64,000 bases of DNA, taken from the NCBI RefSeq assembly GCF_016924755.1, contig NZ_JAFFJX010000006.1:248001-312000 (forward strand), read 5' to 3'. The notes beneath the pieces were generated by a model. The model was not told the origin of the DNA, searched no databases, and worked only from the letters and a program-made list of their open reading frames with translations. Numbering within the stretch: position 1 is the first letter of the stretch; each line of letters begins with the position of its first letter. Positions 17,615-26,509 of this stretch are shown here, piece by piece. Position numbers and translations under genes: made by a program. This stretch comes from Longitalea arenae (GTDB taxonomy: Bacteria; Bacteroidota; Bacteroidia; Chitinophagales; Chitinophagaceae).

Positions 17615-18517
17615 TTATGCATGTACATCAATGCTTTCAATGATTGCCTGTACATGATCAGGCGCAAACCATTGTAAACTGCTATCTTTCCTGAACCAGG
17701 TCATTTGCCGTTTGGCATAATGGCGGGTATTTGTTTTTATTTGCTCTATGGCCTGTTGCAATGATATCTTTCCAGCGAGATGGTCGAAGAGTTCTGTATA
17801 ACCTACTGTTTGCAATGCATTCAGTGACCGCTGTGGCAGCAGCGCTTTCACTTCCTGCAGCAGGCCCTGTTCCATCATTTTATCTACCCGGGTATTGATG
17901 CGCAAATGCAATTCAGGCTTTGGTAATTCAAGCGCCAGCTTAATGATGCGGAAAGGGCGCTGCACTTTTTTTCCCTGTTGAAAACTGCGTATAGAGGTAC
18001 CGGTTGCCTGCTTTACTTCCAATGCACGGATCAGCCGCTGCGGGTTTTGGATCTCACCGGTCTTATAATACAAGGGGTCCTGTTCCTGCACCTGTTGCTG
18101 TAACCAGGAGAGTCCATGCAATTCATATTGTTCGGTAATAGCCTGGCGGATGCCTGGCGAAACAGGGGGCATATCATCGAGTCCTTCACAAAATGCTTTT
18201 ATATACAAACCGGTACCACCGGTAACTACAGCAATCCTGTTATGCCGGAAAATGGCTTCTGCAGCCGCTAATGCATATTGCTCAAATACGGCCGCATTTA
18301 CATCATCATGGATGGAATGGGAGTTGATAAAGTAATGGTGTACCTGTTGCAGTTCTTCCGTTGAGGGTTTGGCCACCCCGATGGTCATTTCCCTGAAACA
18401 TTGCCGGGAGTCGGCGGAGATGATCTGTGTATTAAAATGGCGGGCTACTTCAATAGCTACAGCTGTTTTTCCCACGGCGGTGGGACCAGCTATTATAATG
18501 CAGATCTTTTCATTCAT
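17615..18517 (-). CDS. miaA: tRNA dimethylallyltransferase MiaA
   Basis: Transfers the isopentenyl group to A37 of tRNAs reading UNN codons. The P-loop IIAGPTAVGKTAVA lies about 9 residues from the start. Family blocks follow: ISADSRQCFREMTIGVAKP (about 38-56), VTGGTGLYIKAF (about 100-111) and QTVGYTELFDHLAGKISLQQA near the end. About 300 residues, normal length. The start is set at 18517 because MNEKICIIIAGPT is the usual N terminus; an in-frame ATG at 18547 would add ten residues and runs toward the adjacent repeat array. Confidence 0.95.
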   Translation of the reverse strand: MNEKICIIIAGPTAVGKTAVAIEVARHFNTQIISADSRQCFREMTIGVAKPSTEELQQVHHYFINSHSIHDDVNAAVFEQYALAAAEAIFRHNRIAVVTGGTGLYIKAFCEGLDDMPPVSPGIRQAITEQYELHGLSWLQQQVQEQDPLYYKTGEIQNPQRLIRALEVKQATGTSIRSFQQGKKVQRPFRIIKLALELPKPELHLRINTRVDKMMEQGLLQEVKALLPQRSLNALQTVGYTELFDHLAGKISLQQAIEQIKTNTRHYAKRQMTWFRKDSSLQWFAPDHVQAIIESIDVHA

Positions 18518-18559
18518 ATTATTTGCTTGAGCTTGTACAGAACCCACAACAAATTTTTA

Positions 18560-18770
18560 GATTTCTGATTTCGGGATTTCTGATTTCCTGATTTCGGGAT
18601 TTTGCGATTTCGGGATTTTGGGATTTCTGATTTCTGATTTCTGATTTAGAGATTTCTGATTTCTGTTTGGATTAACGATCAGGCATTGGTTTCAAAAATA
18701 ATTAACTCTCCAGATCTCAAAATCTCTAAATCTAAAAATCTCTAAATCTAAAAATCTCTAAATCAAAAAT
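18560..18770. repeat. 7/8-nt-period inverted array, family GATTTCNN (B2)
   Basis: The left arm (18560-18667) mixes 8-nt units such as gatttcgg and 7-nt units such as gatttct. The right arm (18711-18767) repeats aaatctct-aaatcta three times and is complementary. The about 45-nt spacer is unique sequence. It sits between miaA and the pRiA4b-like gene, both on the minus strand. It is close kin to the arrays at 12738 and 33473. Confidence 0.78.
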
Positions 18771-18775
18771 TACTT

Positions 18776-19342
18776 TCAGGCTTCATCGTCCTGTCCTTCT
18801 TCCGCTTCTTCACCGAGGCCAAGATCTTCATCATCTTCGTCGCCTTCGGTGCCAAAACCTTCGGTACCTGCTTTCAGATCGTATTTTTCTTCCATTTCGG
18901 TAAGCTTATCGCCAGCGATACCTTTTGTACCATATTGTGAAGGAGCAATGCCTTCCGATTTTATCATGGCCGGATAATCGATCTTGCTGCTTTCTTCTTT
19001 TGACACGCTGATCAATTCAACCAGGAAGGTCCAGCCCTTTACAAAGTCGTATGTGTATACAAATTTCTGATTGGGGTCTTTGATCTCAGATCCGATCGTA
19101 GTATTTTCCATGAGCAGGGGCGCCACTTTATAAGGTTTGTCATAAGTGGCCAGACTGATCTCGCGTCCCCGCTGCCAGTTGTCGTTACTGCGATAGAAGG
19201 TAGCCTGATGTTTGTTATCAAACTCGTATGCTTTCAGTATTACCTGATGCAATTGCAAAAAAGTTTGCGTGTGCTTGATAGCCACATCACGGTAGATACT
19301 GTCATCTTCTTCAAAATAGATTCTGAATTTTAAAACAGCCAT
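18776..19342 (-). CDS. pRiA4b ORF-3-like (IS1096 TnpR-like passenger) family protein
   Basis: 188 residues. The first 125 or so match the plasmid pRiA4b ORF-3-like family (KFRIYFEEDDSIYRDVAIK; FLQLHQVILKAYEFD; then FVYTYDFVKGWTFLVEL). The C terminus is strongly acidic (GDEDDEDLGLGEEAEEGQDDEA). Although the family name refers to a mobile element, this single-domain form is a common chromosomal Bacteroidota gene and no transposase is nearby. Function unknown. It lies downstream of the CCA-adding enzyme gene on the same strand, with a 280-bp gap that contains a small CCCGG-CCGGG hairpin near 19380. Confidence 0.85.
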   Translation of the reverse strand: MAVLKFRIYFEEDDSIYRDVAIKHTQTFLQLHQVILKAYEFDNKHQATFYRSNDNWQRGREISLATYDKPYKVAPLLMENTTIGSEIKDPNQKFVYTYDFVKGWTFLVELISVSKEESSKIDYPAMIKSEGIAPSQYGTKGIAGDKLTEMEEKYDLKAGTEGFGTEGDEDDEDLGLGEEAEEGQDDEA

Positions 19343-19624
19343 ACTTGGAATTTCAGGTTACTTGTTTCTGTTTTGTATACCCCGGAATGCCGGGATACTT
19401 GTAATATAATTCTCTATAATCGTGCCAGCCCATTGGCCTATAGACAGTTCCACCATTCGTTTGCCTCAGCGTCAAAAATAAGATAATTCCCCAACTATCA
19501 AAGTATGCAATTTAAGCTGCATTTGCATAGCAACAAAATGCCGGAACATACACAGTCAGATCGACTTATGCAAATAAATCCAACATAAGACCGGGAAAAT
19601 TCCGCAGCGCTGGCGTAAGTGGTC

Positions 19625-21211
19625 TTATTTGCCGGCAGCGTTCCTGTTCACCACCTGCAGACCGATTTCTGCTGCTTTTTTCATCATAAAATCGTATGCA
19701 GCATCGTACGTATTATCAATTTCTCCATCCAGGATGGCTTCCCGGATGGCGTTTTTCAGGTCACCTACAATTTTGCAGGGGGAAAGGCCAAAGATATCCA
19801 TAATTATTTCACCGGTGATGGGTGGTTGCCAGTTGCGAATGCGGTCCTTCTCTTCCACTTCTTTCAGGCGAAGGCGCACCAGCTCAAAATTTTCGAGAAA
19901 GCGAATGACCTTTTGTTTGTTCTTCGAAGTAATGTCAGCTTCACACAACAACATCAATGCATCAATATCATCACCGGCATCGAACAATAATCTGCGTATG
20001 GCAGAATCTGTGATATTTTCCTTGGTAAGACTGATGGGCCGCAGGTGCAGTTCAACCAGTTTGCGCACAAAACGAAGTTTTTCATTCTGCGGCAGTTTCA
20101 GTTTGGCAAACAGGCGCGGCACCATTCGGCCCCCCACCACTTCATGGCCATGAAAGGTCCAGCCATGTCCTTTTTCAAACTTCTTGGTAGCCGGTTTACC
20201 AATATCATGCAATAAGGCGGCCCAGCGCAGCCACAGGTCATTGGTGTGGCGGGAAATATTGTCTACTACCTGTAAGGTATGGTAAAAATTGTCTTTATGG
20301 CCCAGCCCGTCGATATATTCAGCGCCGGCCAGGTCAACCAGCTGCGGAAAAATAATATGCAGCAATCCGCTTTGGTACAGGAGATCAAAGCCAATGGAAG
20401 GTTTTTCGCTCAGCAGGATCTTGTTCAGCTCTTCGGTAATGCGTTCCTGGGAAATAATGCGGATGCGCTCTGCATGGTCCTTGATGCTTTGAAAAGTAGC
20501 CGGTGCAATGGTAAACTTCAATTGCGAAGCAAAGCGAACGGCGCGCATCATGCGCAAGGGGTCGTCGCTGAATGTTTGCCCCGGATCGAGCGGTGTTTGA
20601 ATGATCTTTTTCTCCAGGTCAAGCAATCCGTTAAAAGGATCGATAAGCTTGCCATAATCTGCGGCATTTAAAGAAATGGCCATGGCATTGATCGTGAAAT
20701 CCCTTCTGTCCTGGTCATCTTTTAAGGTGCCCGGCACCACTTCCGGGTTGCGGCTGTGATACCGGTAACTTTCCTTACGGGCGCCTACGAATTCGATTTC
20801 AAGCGAAGATTTCTCGGGCACGGTCTCGTTAAGCTCAGCCCCGCCCAGGCCTTCAGCGGTATGGGGCAGATCCAAATTAGTTTGCTCCTCTTCGTTATTA
20901 TTTTCACCGGTCAAATGACTGTGGTCTACCTCGCCCGGGTGTTCTTCGTAGAAATGCCGCAGTTTAATTTGTGCGGTGCCAAAATTCTTAAAGAAGGAAA
21001 CGGTAGGTTTGGGATGAAAACGTTCGGCCACTTTATGCGCCAATTGAATGCCATCGCCCACACATACGATATCGGCGTCCTTGGTGGCACGGCCCAATAA
21101 TTTATCCCGCACAAAACCACCGATCACATAGGCAGGCACGCCCAGTTCTTCCGCTGCATGAGCTATCTTTTTAAACACAAACAACTCCTTTTCAGTGCAC
21201 TTTATATCCAT
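19625..21211 (-). CDS. cca: CCA tRNA nucleotidyltransferase with HD domain
   Basis: Adds or repairs the 3' CCA end of tRNAs. The nucleotidyltransferase head has [22 protein letters not shown] (about 25-46) with the metal-binding DxD pair, then [13 protein letters not shown] (about 188), and an RNA-binding domain. A C-terminal HD phosphohydrolase domain follows (LHDIGKP, about 336). At 528 residues it is about 50 longer than usual. The excess is an Asn/Glu-rich insertion at about 95-140, between the active-site head and the conserved [13 protein letters not shown] block. The gene depends on its own role here, because the tRNA-Leu gene in this window does not encode CCA. A TANNTTTG box lies just upstream. 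Confidence 0.93.
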   Translation of the reverse strand: MDIKCTEKELFVFKKIAHAAEELGVPAYVIGGFVRDKLLGRATKDADIVCVGDGIQLAHKVAERFHPKPTVSFFKNFGTAQIKLRHFYEEHPGEVDHSHLTGENNNEEEQTNLDLPHTAEGLGGAELNETVPEKSSLEIEFVGARKESYRYHSRNPEVVPGTLKDDQDRRDFTINAMAISLNAADYGKLIDPFNGLLDLEKKIIQTPLDPGQTFSDDPLRMMRAVRFASQLKFTIAPATFQSIKDHAERIRIISQERITEELNKILLSEKPSIGFDLLYQSGLLHIIFPQLVDLAGAEYIDGLGHKDNFYHTLQVVDNISRHTNDLWLRWAALLHDIGKPATKKFEKGHGWTFHGHEVVGGRMVPRLFAKLKLPQNEKLRFVRKLVELHLRPISLTKENITDSAIRRLLFDAGDDIDALMLLCEADITSKNKQKVIRFLENFELVRLRLKEVEEKDRIRNWQPPITGEIIMDIFGLSPCKIVGDLKNAIREAILDGEIDNTYDAAYDFMMKKAAEIGLQVVNRNAAGK

Positions 21212-21227
21212 TGTATCTTGCTTCTTA

Positions 21228-21235
21228 CAAATGTA
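21228..21235 (-). promoter_or_regulatory. Possible -7 promoter element (TACATTTG) for cca
   Basis: On the minus strand TACATTTG matches the Bacteroidota TANNTTTG -7 consensus and lies 17 nt upstream of the cca start codon. No good -33 TTTG is seen, because that position falls into the start of the repeat array at 21247. The match alone is weak evidence. Confidence 0.4.
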
Positions 21236-21246
21236 CTATTTAGTTA

Positions 21247-21402
21247 CGGTTACCGGTTACAGGTTGCAGGTTCCAGGTTTCAGGTTACAGGTTACGGGGT
21301 CCAAGTTCCAGGTTTCAGGGTCCATGTTTCATGGCTCGCATGCGTAATTTCCAATTGGCTGTGACATGTTTTCCTTGTAACCTGTACCATGCAACTTGTA
21401 AC
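21247..21402. repeat. 7-nt-period inverted array, family AGGTTNC (A4)
   Basis: Twelve consecutive heptamers keep perfect phase from 21247 to 21330. Most read AGGTTNC, and the sixth base takes all four values while the others are nearly fixed. The right arm has ttgtaac, ctgtacc, atgcaac and ttgtaac (21375-21402). It lies between the co-directional glycosyltransferase and cca genes, directly behind the putative cca promoter box. Confidence 0.82.
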
Positions 21403-21470
21403 GCTTGCTATTGTTAAGCGATAGTCACTTTATAATGAATTGGCCATTTACTCGTCCCCCTGTTAGCTCA

Positions 21471-22469
21471 TCAACCCGCGGCAAGGGTATCCAACAACTG
21501 CGCATCAGTGATCTCATAAGCGCATTTGAAGTGCCCGAGCGGACAGGCTGCTTTGCCATGTAATCCGCATGGACGGCAGGGCAATGGTCCCTGTATTTCT
21601 ACAATGAAGCGTTTATCTGACAAAGGCCCAAACCCAAATGAAGGCAGGGTGGAACAATACACAGCCGTTACCGGCGCATTTACGGAAGAAGCAAAATGCA
21701 TCGGCGCCGAATCATTCACGTAATTCATCACCGCCTCCTGCATTAAAGCAGCCGATTGTAAAAAGCTGAGTTTTCCGCAAAGGTTTACAACAGTCGCAGG
21801 ACTGCCACCCGTGCGGATCGCTTCAGCCAGCGTATGATCACCGGGTGCACCCAATAAATAGATCGTATAATTGGCAGGCACCTGCCTGGCAAAGCTGATC
21901 CATTTATCGGTTGGAAATTGTTTGGTGAACCAGACCGATGCTGGAGAGATAGTGATATAAGGATGTTTTTTATACACTTGTACAGCGGCCCTGTCCTTGG
22001 CAGAAGGATAGAGCCGGGGTTTCATCACCTGGTCGCCGGTAAAATCCCGGATGAGTTCATTATTGCGATCCACTTCGTGAATGGGATGCGCTACATCGCT
22101 GATAACATGTTTTATTTTCTTACTGAACAACCAGCTGAACGGATTCTTATCGAAGCCGATGGTTTCGCGGGCGCCGGAAAATGCCGTGAGGATACCGGTA
22201 GCGGCAAAACGCTGTACATTGATCACTTTATCGTAGCGGCGTTTGCGGATTGTTCCCAATAATTTAAACAGGTTCTTCAGCTTTCCCTTCTTTTTATCCC
22301 AGATCAGCACGTCCTGCAGATACGGATGGTTTTGCAGCAAGCCTTCATTGCCTTTGCGCACCATAAAGTCGATCTCAGCATCCGGAAAATGCAGGTGCAG
22401 TTTTTCGATAATGCCTGTGGCCAGCACTACGTCTCCGATAAAGGCGGTTTGTATTATGAGAAACTTCAT
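21471..22469 (-). CDS. Glycosyltransferase family 9 (heptosyltransferase-like)
   Basis: A 332-residue GT-B enzyme of the ADP-heptose:LPS heptosyltransferase family, likely adding a sugar to the lipopolysaccharide core. The N-terminal motif is FLIIQTAFIGDVVLATGII (about 3-21). The acceptor-side fold runs to about 160. The nucleotide-sugar half has ITISPASVWFTKQFPTDKW (about 170-188), the LCGKLSFLQ block (about 230) and NDSAPMHFASSVNAP (about 250-264), which is the donor-binding signature. It lies upstream of cca and downstream of the Sua5 gene on the same strand, separated from each by a repeat array. Confidence 0.9.
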   Translation of the reverse strand: MKFLIIQTAFIGDVVLATGIIEKLHLHFPDAEIDFMVRKGNEGLLQNHPYLQDVLIWDKKKGKLKNLFKLLGTIRKRRYDKVINVQRFAATGILTAFSGARETIGFDKNPFSWLFSKKIKHVISDVAHPIHEVDRNNELIRDFTGDQVMKPRLYPSAKDRAAVQVYKKHPYITISPASVWFTKQFPTDKWISFARQVPANYTIYLLGAPGDHTLAEAIRTGGSPATVVNLCGKLSFLQSAALMQEAVMNYVNDSAPMHFASSVNAPVTAVYCSTLPSFGFGPLSDKRFIVEIQGPLPCRPCGLHGKAACPLGHFKCAYEITDAQLLDTLAAG

Positions 22470-22473
22470 GAAT

Positions 22474-22581
22474 GTTTATTGTTTCTTGTTTATAGTTTAT
22501 GGTTGTGCAGGAAGTGAGGCTGGCAATTCATTTTAAGCTCGCCGTTAAAGAACTATAAACCAAAAACCATAGACTATAAAC
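22474..22581. repeat. 7-nt-period inverted array, family GTTTNTN (F2)
   Basis: The left arm has gtttatt, gtttctt, gtttata, gtttatg and gttgtgc (22474-22508). The right arm has tataaac, caaaaac, catagac and tataaac (22554-22581). The spacer is about 45 nt. It occupies the whole gap between two co-directional genes and ends 2 bp from the stop codon of the Sua5 gene. Confidence 0.7.
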
Positions 22582-22583
22582 TG

Positions 22584-23153
22584 TTATTCTCTTATTACCG
22601 TTACACTCCCATCCTTATTCCACTTAATAATAGAAGACGCCGCATGTGCAGTCGTCTCTTTTTGCCGGTGCTGCACAATATAATCCACACCCTGCCAGAT
22701 GGCCGGCATAATATCGCCAAAAGTGGCCGGCGACGGATCACCGGAAATATTGGCTGAAGTGGAAACAATGGGTTTGCGGAACCGTTTGATCAGGTGTTTG
22801 CAGAAAGGATCTTTTACGATACGGATGGCTACTGTTCCATCGGCATTGACCACATTATCGGCCAGCCCGATAGCGCCATCGTAAATGACCGTGGTAGGCT
22901 TTTTGGTCTTAGCCAGGTAGTCGAAGACCTGCAGATCGATATGTGCAACATACTGCATCAGTTCTTTTTCATCGGCCAGCAAAATGATCATGCTTTTTGC
23001 TTCCGGCCGCTGTTTCAGCTGGAAGATGCGGTTAACAGCTGCCGCATTGGTAGCATCGCATCCAATGCCCCAGATGGTATCTGTAGGGTAAAGGATCAGT
23101 CCCCCGCCCTGTAATACTTTTAAACAATGATCGATATCGTGTGAAAAATCCAT
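22584..23153 (-). CDS. L-threonylcarbamoyladenylate synthase (Sua5/YciO/YrdC family)
   Basis: Makes threonylcarbamoyl-AMP from Thr, bicarbonate and ATP for t6A37 in tRNA. The 189-residue single-domain protein has the YrdC signature: GGLILYPTDTIWGIGCDATN (about 17), IFQLKQRPEAKSMIIL (about 42), and PIVSTSANISGDPS (about 128-141). It lacks the extra Sua5 C-terminal domain, so it is the short form. It sits between the glycosyltransferase gene and a secreted-protein gene on the same strand and ends next to a repeat array. Confidence 0.93.
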   Translation of the reverse strand: MDFSHDIDHCLKVLQGGGLILYPTDTIWGIGCDATNAAAVNRIFQLKQRPEAKSMIILLADEKELMQYVAHIDLQVFDYLAKTKKPTTVIYDGAIGLADNVVNADGTVAIRIVKDPFCKHLIKRFRKPIVSTSANISGDPSPATFGDIMPAIWQGVDYIVQHRQKETTAHAASSIIKWNKDGSVTVIRE

Positions 23154-23168
23154 GGTGCAAATGTAGGG

Positions 23169-24605
23169 TCAAAATTTTAATACCACCAGCCTGCGGTCTT
23201 CTTTATCGTAATAGGCATAATAGTGTACACCGTTGGTTACGAAGATGTTCTCCAATTCCGAAGGTATTTGCAGGTTAAACGTGTACCGTTCAATCTTTTC
23301 ATAGACCGAGCTCACCGGCTCGCCCGGTAATAGAGAATAGTCTGCATTCAGCAGCATCTTAAAGTGCATGGATCTAACCCAGGTTTCGCGATGAAAACTG
23401 CCATTGGTGTAAGTAGGAGGACCTATCGATGCCGGGCCCATCGATGCCGGCCGGCCGGTGAATCCATTATTACTGTAGTTACCCGGTGTTTGGGTCATCA
23501 CCCATTTTTTTGCATATGATCCTACCACCACCTCTATCTGGCCGTCGCCATAAGGTTTGGCCATGATCACCGCCGAGTCTTTGACCATTTTACGCAGCAG
23601 TTGTTTTGTTTTTTCCCTGTTGCGTATGCCGGTTTGGGCACCCGTGTTCTCCTGATCTAAGATCGGGGTGTTCTTCCAGGTGATCTCCTGGTCGGCTGCA
23701 GTTGAGAAGGATTTATTGATGGCGCCTGTATATGGATCAACTATCTGCATCAGCAAACTATCACTGGTAGCCTTTACGTAATACAATTTATTGCGGAACA
23801 GGAATGAATTGTCGGAATAAGAAACGTTTTTGGATACAGGCTTTCCCGGATTGTGATCGATGCCCCATGAACTTACTTTTTGTTGTTTTAGATCGTAACT
23901 GATGATACGGGTTGAATCGATGTGGTTGTTCATCACCAGCAATACCGATTCATTGCCTAAGTATAATTTATTTCTTTTGACGAGATTGTCGAGATTGAGA
24001 TCGCCTTCCTGTTCAATTTTAGTCAATCGCACCGTGCGGCTAAGAAAACCAGGGGTCGTAAGTTCTTTCCACTGCTCGTCGGAAAACTGGTAACGCAATG
24101 GCGTACCGGCCTGCTCATTGAAGAAGTCGTATATGATCAGTTCATTTCTCTTGTTACTGGCCGTCACATACAAAAAATGATTGCCAGCGCTGATATGGGT
24201 AACTGTTTTTTCCTTTTCCGGATCGAAAGGTATGATGTTCTCCCGCACCTTTTCGGTGATCACATTCATAGCCCAGCAATGCAGCTCATCTTTTCCTGTT
24301 TGTTCGGTGAACATGTACACAGAAGAGTCACGCATAAAGCCACCCAGCAGTTTCGTATCCGATTGACGAGGCAAACTGAACTGACGCATAAGTTTCAGTG
24401 GCCCGGTAAAAACAAAAGCCCTGATGCTGTCGCTGCTTAATAAAAATGTGCAGCTGCTCTGCCGGGTTCTGTTCAAAATGGTATGTAATTCCAGCTTTTT
24501 TCCATACCAGCCGATGTTTTCTACAAATTGCTTTGTTTGTGCCGGTAAACCGTTTGAAAATAAAAAAAGAAAGATCAGGAACAGGGTACTGGGAATTTTA
24601 CGCAT
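23169..24605 (-). CDS. Secreted protein of unknown function (478 aa)
   Basis: No family recognised. From the start at 24605 there is a clean signal peptide (MRKIPSTLFLIFLFLFSNG to PAQ). An in-frame ATG at 24686 would put 27 residues before it, so the shorter start is preferred. The mature protein is rich in beta strands with recurring patterns of about 45-60 residues (for example FLYVTASNKRNELIIYDFF and VLLVMNNHIDSTRIISYDL), suggesting a beta-propeller-like fold. The end (YYAYYDKEDRRLVVLKF) also fits a strand. It lies 15 bp upstream of the Sua5 gene on the same strand and may be co-transcribed. Confidence 0.72.
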   Translation of the reverse strand: MRKIPSTLFLIFLFLFSNGLPAQTKQFVENIGWYGKKLELHTILNRTRQSSCTFLLSSDSIRAFVFTGPLKLMRQFSLPRQSDTKLLGGFMRDSSVYMFTEQTGKDELHCWAMNVITEKVRENIIPFDPEKEKTVTHISAGNHFLYVTASNKRNELIIYDFFNEQAGTPLRYQFSDEQWKELTTPGFLSRTVRLTKIEQEGDLNLDNLVKRNKLYLGNESVLLVMNNHIDSTRIISYDLKQQKVSSWGIDHNPGKPVSKNVSYSDNSFLFRNKLYYVKATSDSLLMQIVDPYTGAINKSFSTAADQEITWKNTPILDQENTGAQTGIRNREKTKQLLRKMVKDSAVIMAKPYGDGQIEVVVGSYAKKWVMTQTPGNYSNNGFTGRPASMGPASIGPPTYTNGSFHRETWVRSMHFKMLLNADYSLLPGEPVSSVYEKIERYTFNLQIPSELENIFVTNGVHYYAYYDKEDRRLVVLKF

Positions 24606-24776
24606 AAACCTAGAATAAGAAGCGCTAAAAATAGCAAAAGGTTGGCAGCGGTCAAAACCGCCGCCTTCAATAGCTTTTACGGTCATCTGCCTTATTTATA
24701 AACTCAGGGGAAAAACCGCTCATGTTTTTATAACAGATTTATGATCTGTACTGTATGTTTGCAAAAAATTAAAAAA

Positions 24777-25583
24777 ATGCAAGATCTGATACTCGAAGCC
24801 TGGAGCAACCGCGAGTTATTAAAAGAAAAAAAATATACCGACGCGGTGAAAGCTGTTATTGAAGAAGTTGATAAAGGCCGTTTGCGGGTGGCTTCGCCCA
24901 CAGATGGTAAATGGACGGTGAATGAGTGGGTTAAACAGGCGATTTTGATGTATTTCGGCATTCAGCCTATGCAAACCTGGAATCTGGAGCCCTTTGAGTT
25001 CTACGATAAAATGCTGCTGAAGAAAAATTATAAAGAGCTGGGTGTTCGCGCTGTACCTCATGCGGTAGCGCGTTACGGCGCTTATGTAGCCAAAAATGTG
25101 GTGCTCATGCCTTCTTATGTAAACATCGGGGCTTATGTAGACGAAGGCACCATGGTTGACACCTGGGCCACGGTGGGCAGCTGCGCCCAGATCGGTAAAG
25201 GCGTACATTTAAGCGGTGGTGTAGGTATTGGCGGTGTGCTGGAACCTTTACAGGCCACTCCTGTTATTGTTGAAGATGGATGTTTTATCGGCAGCCGTTG
25301 TATTGTGGTGGAAGGGGTTGTAGTAGAGAAAGAAGCTGTATTGGGCGCCAATGTGGTGTTGACCCAAAGCACCAAGATCATCGACGTAAGCGGCGATACG
25401 CCGGTTGAATATAAAGGACGGGTCCCCGCCCGCAGCGTGGTGATACCCGGTACCTATGCTAAAAAATTCCCTGCCGGAGAATACCATGTAAGTTGCGCAC
25501 TCATCATTGGTCAGCGTAAACCAAGCACCGACCTGAAAACAAGTTTGAATGATGCGCTGAGAGATTTTAATGTATCTGTTTAA
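24777..25583 (+). CDS. dapD: Tetrahydrodipicolinate N-succinyltransferase DapD
   Basis: Catalyses succinylation of tetrahydrodipicolinate in lysine and meso-DAP synthesis, in the cytoplasm. The start at 24777 gives MQDLILEAWSNRELL; an upstream in-frame ATG at 24741 has no family support. The N-terminal helical domain (about 1-95) is followed by a left-handed beta-helix of hexapeptide repeats (about 105-220, with VVLMPSYVNIGAYVDEGTMV, IGGVLEP and CFIGSRCIV). The C-terminal cap ends near CALIIGQRKPSTDLKTSLN. Length 268 is typical. The transporter gene that follows begins only 9 bp later and in the same frame. Confidence 0.95.
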   Translation: MQDLILEAWSNRELLKEKKYTDAVKAVIEEVDKGRLRVASPTDGKWTVNEWVKQAILMYFGIQPMQTWNLEPFEFYDKMLLKKNYKELGVRAVPHAVARYGAYVAKNVVLMPSYVNIGAYVDEGTMVDTWATVGSCAQIGKGVHLSGGVGIGGVLEPLQATPVIVEDGCFIGSRCIVVEGVVVEKEAVLGANVVLTQSTKIIDVSGDTPVEYKGRVPARSVVIPGTYAKKFPAGEYHVSCALIIGQRKPSTDLKTSLNDALRDFNVSV

Positions 25584-25592
25584 CCATACTAT

Positions 25593-26504
25593 TTGGAAGG
25601 GAAAAAACATACTGTCACACTAGCGGGATTTCTCATTACGATAATTGGCTCCATTCTGTTTTCAACAAAAGCCATCATAGTAAAAGTGGCTTTTGCCAAC
25701 ACGTCTATGGACGCCCTGACCCTGCTGATGCTGCGGATGACTTTTTCCCTTCCCTTTTATCTGGGCGCCATCTGGTTCGCCCGCCAGGAAGGCCTTAAGC
25801 CATTGACCACCCGCCAATGGATGGGAGTGATCGGCCTCGGTCTTTTTGGCTATTACCTCAGTAGTTTATTTGATTTTACCGGACTGCAATATGTTACAGC
25901 CGGGCTCGAACGGTTAATTCTCTTCCTCTACCCCACTTTTGCTGTACTTATTAATTCGATTGTTTTTAAACAACCCGTTGTTCGCACGCAACAGATCGCT
26001 TTACTGCTCACCTATACCGGCATTGGTATAGCCTATCTTGGCGAGCTGCGCATCGATGTCAGTAACCCCAATTTCATCTGGGGCAGTTTTCTCATCTTCC
26101 TTTGTTCAATTACCTACAGTATATACATCGTTGGCAGCGGCCGCATGATACCAACGGTAGGCGTCACCCGTTTTACGGCCTACGCCATGTTATCTTCCAC
26201 CGCCGGTGTATTTGCGCATTTTATCTTCGGCGGGGGCAGCCTGCAGCTCTTGCAGGAAGCTGGTACACATGTATGGTATGGCATCTTACTCGCTGTTCTA
26301 GCAACGGTATTACCCACATTCATGCTGTCGAATGGCATGAAACGCATCGGCTCTAACAATGTGGCCATTATTTCGGCGATCGGTCCCGTTTCAACGATCA
26401 TCCAGGCGCATTTCATCCTGGGCGAAAAGATCTTTCCCGCACAAATTGCCGGTACGGTACTGGTTATTATCGGCGTTATTCTTATTGGCTGGAAGCGAAA
26501 CTGA
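25593..26504 (+). CDS. EamA-family (DMT superfamily) transporter
   Basis: A 303-residue inner-membrane exporter-like protein with ten helices in two EamA repeats (first about 8-140, second about 155-300). The first helix is GFLITIIGSILFS and the last ends VLVIIGVILIGWKRN. The only suitable start is TTG at 25593, 9 bp past the dapD stop in the same frame; the first in-frame ATG would remove the first helix. The reading frame has no other in-frame start between the dapD stop and the TTG. Genes of this type export metabolites or amino acids, so a link to DapD products is possible but is inference from adjacency. Confidence 0.88.
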   Translation: MEGKKHTVTLAGFLITIIGSILFSTKAIIVKVAFANTSMDALTLLMLRMTFSLPFYLGAIWFARQEGLKPLTTRQWMGVIGLGLFGYYLSSLFDFTGLQYVTAGLERLILFLYPTFAVLINSIVFKQPVVRTQQIALLLTYTGIGIAYLGELRIDVSNPNFIWGSFLIFLCSITYSIYIVGSGRMIPTVGVTRFTAYAMLSSTAGVFAHFIFGGGSLQLLQEAGTHVWYGILLAVLATVLPTFMLSNGMKRIGSNNVAIISAIGPVSTIIQAHFILGEKIFPAQIAGTVLVIIGVILIGWKRN

Positions 26505-26509
26505 AGAGC

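Noticed and set aside
18776-19342. Mobile element marked by the IS1096 TnpR-like family name
   Set aside because: No transposase, terminal inverted repeats or target duplication are seen; the family is often chromosomal.
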